A DNA stretch of 64,000 bases from Bradyrhizobium sp. CB82 (GTDB taxonomy: Bacteria; Pseudomonadota; Alphaproteobacteria; Rhizobiales; Xanthobacteraceae), in NCBI RefSeq assembly GCF_029714405.1, contig NZ_CP121650.1, positions 4,097,001 to 4,161,000 of the forward strand. Direction: 5' to 3'. The translations under genes were made by a program, and so were the position numbers. The notes below the pieces were generated by a model. That model worked only from the letters and a program-made list of their open reading frames with translations, was not told the origin of the DNA and made no database searches. Positions 59,081-64,000 of the stretch are shown piece by piece; within the stretch, counting starts at the first letter, position 1, and the number at the start of each line of letters is the position of its first letter.

Positions 59081-60334
59081 ATGGCATTGAAGCTCGCTAC
59101 CCGGCTGCTTTGCGCGGCCGTGTTGTCCGTTGTGCTTGCGGGAGGCGCGCAGGCTGAGGACAAGGTCGTCAAGATCGGAGTGATCTTGCCGATGTCCGGC
59201 AGCACGGCGTCGATCGGTGCGCATGCCAAGGCTGCGCTCGAAGTGGCGACCGACATCATCAACAACGCCCATCCCGAGCTCGACAAGCTGCCGCTTGCCA
59301 ACAACGCCGGGCTCGCAGGCCTTGGCGGCGCCAAGGTCGAGCTTGTCATCGCCGACAACCAGGGCAGCCCGGCCACGGGGCAAAACCAGGCACTGCGTCT
59401 GATCACGGAAGAGAAGGTGGTCGCGATCCTCGGCGCCTACCAGTCCGGCATCACGCTGACCTCGAGCGCGATCGCCGAGAAATATGGCATTCCGTACCTG
59501 ACGCCGGAATCGGTCGCCGCCAATCTCACCGAGCGCGGCTTCAAGTGGTTTTTCCGCACCACGCCGATCGCGCCGGATTTCGTTCGCATCTACGACGAAT
59601 TTTTGAGCGACATGAAGGCGGCCGGCGCCAAGACCGACACCATCGCGCTGGTCCATGACAACACCGAATACGGCACCTCCGTTGCCAACACGATCACCGC
59701 CGGCTTCAAGGCGAAGGGGCGCACCGGCGTCATCGACGTCGCCTATGCCGTCAACGCTACCGATGTGCAGGCGCAGGTGCTTCAGCTCAAGGAGAAGAGG
59801 CCCGACGTCGTGCTGATGATCTCCTACACATCGGACGCGATCCTGTTTGCCAAGACCATGCAGTCGCTCGACTACAAGCCGCCGATGCTGCTGGCTGACG
59901 ATGCCGGCTATTCGGATCCGTCGTTCATCAAGGCGGTTGGAAAGCTCTCGCAGGGCGTGTTCAACCGTTCGTCCTTTGCCGTAGGTCCCGCCGGCTCGCC
60001 GAGCGCCGTCATCGCCGACATGTACAAGAAGAAGAGCGGCGAGGAGATGGAAGACACGGTCGGGCGCGAAATGCAGGGCTTCTTCGTGCTGGTCGACGCC
60101 ATCGACCGCGCGGGCTCGACGGATCCCGCGAAAATCCAGGCGGCGCTGAAGGCAACGGACCTCAAGCCCGAGCAGCTGATCATGGGCTACAAGGGTGTGA
60201 AGTTCGACGAGAAGGGGCAGAACGTGCTGGCGTCGGCCTATATCATCCAGCTTCAGGACGGCGAGAACTACGTCTCGGTGTGGCCCAAGGGCAATGCCGA
60301 GAAGGCGCCGCTGATGCCCTACAAAGGGTGGTGA
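59081..60334 (+). CDS. Liv-type ABC transporter periplasmic substrate-binding protein
   Basis: The 417-residue precursor starts with a Sec signal peptide (LLCAAVLSVVLAGGAQA-ED, cleavage near residue 24), then VVKIGVILPMSGSTASIGAH (Peripla_BP_6 start) and VIADNQGSPATGQNQALRLI (about 93). LGAYQSGITLTSSAIAEKYGIPYLTPES (about 126-153) is the ligand pocket region. ATG 59081 follows GGGAGG. It heads a complete importer with separate permeases and two ATPases; the substrate is unknown, with branched or aromatic acids and amides all possible. Confidence 0.88.
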   Translation: MALKLATRLLCAAVLSVVLAGGAQAEDKVVKIGVILPMSGSTASIGAHAKAALEVATDIINNAHPELDKLPLANNAGLAGLGGAKVELVIADNQGSPATGQNQALRLITEEKVVAILGAYQSGITLTSSAIAEKYGIPYLTPESVAANLTERGFKWFFRTTPIAPDFVRIYDEFLSDMKAAGAKTDTIALVHDNTEYGTSVANTITAGFKAKGRTGVIDVAYAVNATDVQAQVLQLKEKRPDVVLMISYTSDAILFAKTMQSLDYKPPMLLADDAGYSDPSFIKAVGKLSQGVFNRSSFAVGPAGSPSAVIADMYKKKSGEEMEDTVGREMQGFFVLVDAIDRAGSTDPAKIQAALKATDLKPEQLIMGYKGVKFDEKGQNVLASAYIIQLQDGENYVSVWPKGNAEKAPLMPYKGW

Positions 60335-60395
60335 CGATTTCGGAGGCGGGACTGGCGGTCCCGCTTTTTGTCGGCTTGATAGGGCAGCGCGGCTC

Positions 60396-61259
60396 ATGTC
60401 CTTTGTCCTCGTGCAGGTGATCGTCGGCGGGCTCCTGCTCGGTGCCGTCTACGCCCTGTTTTCCTCCGGCCTCACGTTGGTGTGGGGCATGATGAACATC
60501 GTCAATTTCGCGCATGGCGATTTCGTCATGCTCGGCATGTACGTCGCCTATGTCGTTTACACCTTGATGGGCGGCGGGCCGATCGTCGGCGCGCCGCTGG
60601 CGGTACTGGTGCTGGCGACGCTCGGCGTCGTCGTCTATTTCGGCCTGATCCGCGACATCATGAAAGGGCCGATGCTGGCGCAGATTCTCGGCACCTTCGG
60701 TCTCGCATTGCTGCTGCGCTATTCCGTGTTCTGGTGGTTCGGTGCCGACTTCAAGTCGTTGCCGCAGAATATCGTCGGCGGCACGTATGCGGTGGCGGGG
60801 CTGCGTCTCGAAGCATCGCGGCTGCTCGCCGGCATCGTCGCAATGCTCGTGACGCTCGGACTGCACCTGTTGCTGACGCGCACCTCGCTCGGTTCGAAAA
60901 TGCTGGCGGTGGCGGAAGATGCAACCGCCGCCCAACTCATGGGTATCCGGCCCGACACGATGCAGGCGATCGCCTGGGCGATTGCGGCGGGGGCTACCGG
61001 ACTAGCCGGCGCGTTGATCGCGAACTTCTTCTATATCGTGCCGACGGTGGGCGAGACGCTCGGTATCGTCGCCTTCGTCACGGTCTCGCTCGGCGGCTTC
61101 GGCAGCGTGCCCGGCGCTCTGGTCGCGGGCCTCCTGATCGGCGTCATCGAGTCGCTGTCGGGATTCCTGATCGGCGCCGTCTACAAGGACATCGTCGTCT
61201 ACATCCTGTTCCTGTTCTTCCTCTGGTTTCGGCCGCAAGGCCTGATGGGGAAGATGTGA
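60396..61259 (+). CDS. livH: Liv-type ABC transporter permease (LivH-like)
   Basis: A 287-residue membrane protein with eight or so hydrophobic segments and the LivH phrase WGMMNIVNFAHGDFVMLGMYVAY (about 29-51). The C-terminal coupling region has TVSLGGFGSVPGALVAGLLIG (about 230-250). It ends with an overlap (TGATG) on the LivM-like gene. It pairs with LivM to form the translocation path. Confidence 0.9.
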   Translation: MSFVLVQVIVGGLLLGAVYALFSSGLTLVWGMMNIVNFAHGDFVMLGMYVAYVVYTLMGGGPIVGAPLAVLVLATLGVVVYFGLIRDIMKGPMLAQILGTFGLALLLRYSVFWWFGADFKSLPQNIVGGTYAVAGLRLEASRLLAGIVAMLVTLGLHLLLTRTSLGSKMLAVAEDATAAQLMGIRPDTMQAIAWAIAAGATGLAGALIANFFYIVPTVGETLGIVAFVTVSLGGFGSVPGALVAGLLIGVIESLSGFLIGAVYKDIVVYILFLFFLWFRPQGLMGKM

Positions 61260-62230
61260 TGCGGCGCTTGCTCTGGCTGTCGGTGCTGTTAGCGGCCGCG
61301 ATTGCCTATCCGCTGCTGCTGTCCTCGCCGTTCCAGCAGCGCCTCGGCGCACTGGTGCTGCTCTATGCGATCGCGGCCTCGGCCTGGAACATCGTCGGCG
61401 GCTATGCCGGCCAGGTCTCGGTCGGTCATGTCGTGTTCTTCGGCTGCGGCGCCTATGCAGCGATGGGAGCCTACGCCAAGTTCGGTCTGTCGCCGCTATT
61501 CGGCATTCCCTGCGGTATCGTGATTGCGGTGGTGCTGGCGGCCGTCGTCGGCGTGCCGACGCTGCGCCTGTCTGGCCACTATTTCAGCATGGCGACGATT
61601 GCGGTTGCCGAGACGATGCGGCTGATCGTCACCAATACCGATTACCTTGGCGCGGCCGTGGGATTGAGCGGCCCGACGGTGGCCCGCAACATCTTCGATC
61701 TCTCGTTCATATCGTCGCTGCCCTACTACTATCTCTTCCTCCTGGTCCTTGCGATCACGCTCTTCATCACCTGGTGGATGGCCGACAGCCGGATGGGTTT
61801 CTATCTGCGCGCGATCAAGGATTCCGAGCGGGCTGCGCGCTCGCTCGGTGCGCCCGCAAGCCGCACGAAACTCTATGCGTACATGCTGAGCGCGGCGCTG
61901 ACGAGTGTCGCCGGGGCGCTCTACGCGATGATGTTCGGTTTTGTCGATCCCGAGTCCGGGCTCGGCATTCTGATCTCCGTGAAGATCTTGATCATGGCCG
62001 CGCTCGGCGGAGCAGGGCTTCTGTTCGGTCCCCTGGTCGGCGCCGCAATCCTCGTGCCGCTGGAGGAAATCTCCAACAGCGTGCTTGGCGGCAAGGGCGC
62101 AGGCCTCACCTTCGTGGTTTACGGCGCCATCATCGTGCTGATCGCGCGCTTCCAGCCCGGCGGCATCTTGAGTCTCTTCAAGCCGCGGTCCAAGCCCGTG
62201 AGCGAAGCGGGAGTGCCTCATGCTCCTTGA
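61259..62230 (+). CDS. livM: Liv-type ABC transporter permease (LivM-like)
   Basis: The 323-residue permease starts at the ATG overlapping the livH stop. LivM signatures: NIVGGYAGQVSVGHVVFFGCGAYAA (about 43-67), a long central loop and FYLRAIKDSERAARSLGAPASRTKL (about 182-206), the ATPase-coupling EAA-like loop, then AALGGAGLLFGPLVGAA (about 245-261). The reading frame is open far upstream, but that part is a shadow of livH. It overlaps livG by 11 bases. Confidence 0.9.
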   Translation: MRRLLWLSVLLAAAIAYPLLLSSPFQQRLGALVLLYAIAASAWNIVGGYAGQVSVGHVVFFGCGAYAAMGAYAKFGLSPLFGIPCGIVIAVVLAAVVGVPTLRLSGHYFSMATIAVAETMRLIVTNTDYLGAAVGLSGPTVARNIFDLSFISSLPYYYLFLLVLAITLFITWWMADSRMGFYLRAIKDSERAARSLGAPASRTKLYAYMLSAALTSVAGALYAMMFGFVDPESGLGILISVKILIMAALGGAGLLFGPLVGAAILVPLEEISNSVLGGKGAGLTFVVYGAIIVLIARFQPGGILSLFKPRSKPVSEAGVPHAP

Positions 62231-62984
62231 AGCGCGCCGCATCACAAGGGCCTTCGGCAGCTTCAAGGCGGTCGACGATGCCTCCGTGATGCTGGAGCAG
62301 GGCGATATCCTCGGCCTGATCGGGCCGAACGGCGCCGGCAAGTCGACCTTCTTCAACTGCCTTACCGGCGATCTCAGGACGACCGCGGGCCGCGTCCTGT
62401 TCGAAGGCCGCGACATCACCGATCTCGCGCCCGAGCAGCGCGCGCAACTCGGGCTCGCGCGCACCTTCCAGGTGCCGCAGACGTTCGAGGGCATGACGGT
62501 GCTCGAGAACGTCATGATCGGCGCGTTCCTGCGTGCCGCGCATCGCACTGAGGCCGAGGCCAAGGCGCGCGCCGTGCTGGAGCGGGTCGGGATGATCAGG
62601 CTCGCGGATGCGCCTGCGCGCTCGCTCGGTACGCCCGGCCGCAAGCGGCTGGAGATCGCCCGTGCGCTTGCGACCGAGCCGAAGGTGCTGCTGCTCGATG
62701 AAGCCATGGCGGGCCTCAATGCCCACGAGGTCAAGCTCGCGATCGATCTGGTGCGCGACATCCACCGCGCCGGCATCACGCTCGTCATCGTCGAGCACAT
62801 CATGGAAGTGATCATGTCGCTGGCGAGCCGAGTGATGGTGTTCCACCAGGGCAGGGAGATTGCCCGTGGCAGCCCGCGTGAGGTAACGGCGAATCCAGCG
62901 GTGATCGCAGCCTATCTCGGCACGCGCGCCGCGAAAGCGGCTGCCGGCCACACGCCGATCGAATTGATGGGCGGCCCCACATGA
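62220..62984 (+). CDS. livG: Liv-type ABC transporter ATP-binding protein (LivG-like)
   Basis: A 254-residue ATPase: Walker A GPNGAGKST (about 36-44), RTFQVPQTFEGMTVLENVMIGA (about 81-102), a signature-like SLGTPGRKRLEIARALA (about 137-153) in which the usual L-S-G-G is replaced by Leu-Gly-Thr-Pro-Gly, and Walker B VLLLDEAMAGLNAHE (about 157-171). LivG proteins often deviate at the signature. It powers the importer together with LivF. Confidence 0.9.
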   Translation: MLLEARRITRAFGSFKAVDDASVMLEQGDILGLIGPNGAGKSTFFNCLTGDLRTTAGRVLFEGRDITDLAPEQRAQLGLARTFQVPQTFEGMTVLENVMIGAFLRAAHRTEAEAKARAVLERVGMIRLADAPARSLGTPGRKRLEIARALATEPKVLLLDEAMAGLNAHEVKLAIDLVRDIHRAGITLVIVEHIMEVIMSLASRVMVFHQGREIARGSPREVTANPAVIAAYLGTRAAKAAAGHTPIELMGGPT

Positions 62985-63700
62985 GCGGGCTTCTGCTTCG
63001 GATCGAGCACCTCGAAGTGCGCTATGGCGACCTGATCGGCGTGTCCGACGTATCGCTGGAGGTGCCCGAAGGCAGCATCGTCGCGCTGCTCGGCTCCAAT
63101 GGCGGCGGCAAGACCACGACGCTGAATGCGATCGCAGGTCTGATCCCGGTGCATGCCGGCACGATCAGCTTTCGCGGCGAGGCGATCGCGGGCCAACGCG
63201 CCTTTGCGATCGTGCGCAAGGGGCTTGCGCTGTCTCCGGAGGGCTGGCGGCTGTTCGTGCAGCAGAGCGTCGAGAACAATCTCCTGCTCGGCGCCACGCC
63301 GTTGCTCGACAAATCGCGCAGGGCGGCGCTGCTCGATCGCGTCTATGTGATCTTTCCGCGGCTGAAGGAACGCCGCAACCAGCGCGCCGGCACCATGTCC
63401 GGCGGCGAGCGGCAGATGCTTGCGGTCGGCCGCGCGCTGATGAGCGACCCGAAACTGTTGATGCTGGACGAGCCGTCGCTGGGACTGGCGCCGGCGGTCG
63501 TGGAGTCCATGTACGAAACCTTCGGCCGCCTGCATCGCGAGGGCCTGACCATCCTGCTCGCCGAACAGTCGATCGAGCTTGCCCTCGAAGTCTCCGATTT
63601 CGCGACCGTGCTCCAGGTGGGCAAGAGCGTATTGTCGGGCACCGCCGCGGCGCTCGCGAACGACCCGCAGGTGCAGAAGGCTTATCTCGGGGCAGGGTGA
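62981..63700 (+). CDS. livF: Liv-type ABC transporter ATP-binding protein (LivF-like)
   Basis: The 239-residue ATPase has Walker A GSNGGGKTT (about 37-45), LALSPEGWRLF (about 83-93), signature MSGGERQML (about 138-146) and Walker B LLMLDEPSLGLAP (about 158-170). It overlaps livG by 4 bases (ATGA) and ends the operon. A degenerate IalB fragment on the other strand begins just after its stop. Confidence 0.9.
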   Translation: MSGLLLRIEHLEVRYGDLIGVSDVSLEVPEGSIVALLGSNGGGKTTTLNAIAGLIPVHAGTISFRGEAIAGQRAFAIVRKGLALSPEGWRLFVQQSVENNLLLGATPLLDKSRRAALLDRVYVIFPRLKERRNQRAGTMSGGERQMLAVGRALMSDPKLLMLDEPSLGLAPAVVESMYETFGRLHREGLTILLAEQSIELALEVSDFATVLQVGKSVLSGTAAALANDPQVQKAYLGAG

Positions 63701-63718
63701 AACGGAGAGCGACCGCTC

Positions 63719-63884
63719 CTTGATCTTGTCGTAGGCGGCCGCGAAATCGGTCAGCGGCAACGGAATGCTGATGCTCTCCTTGGCCACGTTCTGGAAGGAG
63801 ACCTTCAGCTGCTTGCCGGATTTCAGCGCCGCAAGCAGGTCCGCCGAAGTCGGCGTCGAGACGTAGCGCGCCGGAAGGGACCGG
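63719..63884 (-). pseudogene. C-terminal fragment of an IalB-family protein
   Basis: The minus strand reads LPARYVSTPTSADLLAALKS, GKQLKVSFQNVAKESISIPL and PLTDFAAAYDKIK, the end of periplasmic IalB (invasion-associated locus B) proteins. There is no start, signal peptide or N-terminal part, and the normal stop is lost; the frame runs on into the livF region. A remnant only. Confidence 0.5.
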
Positions 63885-63894
63885 CGACGCTGGC

Positions 63895-64000
63895 TTATTC
63901 GGCGGCTTCCTTGACCGTGCCGTGTTTTGTCGTCTCGTGCTCGCTCTCCTCAGAGCGGCCCCAGCCGGAGAACCAGTTGGAGAGCTCGTCGAGATAGAGA
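63895..64000 (-). CDS. 3' end of an unidentified gene, cut by the window edge
   Basis: The minus strand holds an open frame that ends with TAA at 63897-63895. The visible 34 residues (LYLDELSNWFSGWGRSEESE and a polar Glu/Lys-rich tail) look like the cytosolic end of a larger protein, perhaps a membrane protein. I do not recognise it. Confidence 0.4.
   Translation of the reverse strand, partial: LYLDELSNWFSGWGRSEESEHETTKHGTVKEAAE

Overview
The window looks like a chromosomal segment of Bradyrhizobium or a close relative in the Nitrobacteraceae. The evidence is base composition that is GC-rich by eye, Liv-type ABC transporter operons, DUF6894, DUF763 and FUSC-type proteins, and mirror-image intergenic repeats of the kind scattered through bradyrhizobial genomes. 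This is inference from gene content; no search was run.

Layout. Positions 1-6 kb hold housekeeping or stress genes (GFA-type zinc protein, MgtC-like membrane protein, AhpD-like protein, HerA-like ATPase) and a ring-cleavage dioxygenase under a strong inverted-repeat operator. Positions 6.2-20.9 kb are a nicotinate catabolic island: NicA/NicB (nicotinate to 6-hydroxynicotinate), a 6-hydroxynicotinate reductase (Hnr), an ApbE-like UPF0280 protein, an amino-acid-synthesis-fold protein, a complete Liv-type ABC importer with a fused permease, a MarR regulator, an enamidase and a ferredoxin-NADP+ reductase. This joins an aerobic cytochrome-linked hydroxylase to the ring-reduction and enamidase chemistry known from the anaerobe Eubacterium barkeri. 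Four copies of one palindrome (TTYGTAYACRAA, one of them with a mismatch at its first base) lie in the nicA, hnr and ena/fpr promoters and mark a single regulon.

Positions 21-25.5 kb are mixed genes (P450, DUF763, MscS). Positions 25.7-30.8 kb hold a TetR regulator, whose operator matches the one before the 5 kb dioxygenase, and an operon for the lower protocatechuate/gallate route (LigI-like, GalB-like, GalC-like, a 4,5-dihydroxyphthalate-decarboxylase-like protein and a dehydrogenase). Positions 30.8-41.5 kb carry two more amidohydrolases, maleylacetate reductase, an AaeAB-like exporter with a MarR gene, and a Baeyer-Villiger-type monooxygenase.

Positions 41.5-59 kb are a graveyard and insertion zone: an internally deleted shikimate dehydrogenase, an adenylate cyclase tail, tRNA-Gln(CTG), a split XRE-ImmA/IrrE gene, a decayed prophage (integrase, excisionase-like gene, CI-like repressor with mapped operators, broken Cro-like and membrane genes), substrate-binding-protein fragments, a DNA adenine methylase remnant, a possible toxin tail with a frameshifted immunity-like gene, and a DNA ligase remnant. 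Intact genes inside this zone include a Tat-exported SMP-30 lactonase and a Tat-exported amidohydrolase.

Positions 59-63.7 kb are a second complete Liv-type ABC importer. The window ends with an IalB fragment and the 3' end of an unidentified gene.
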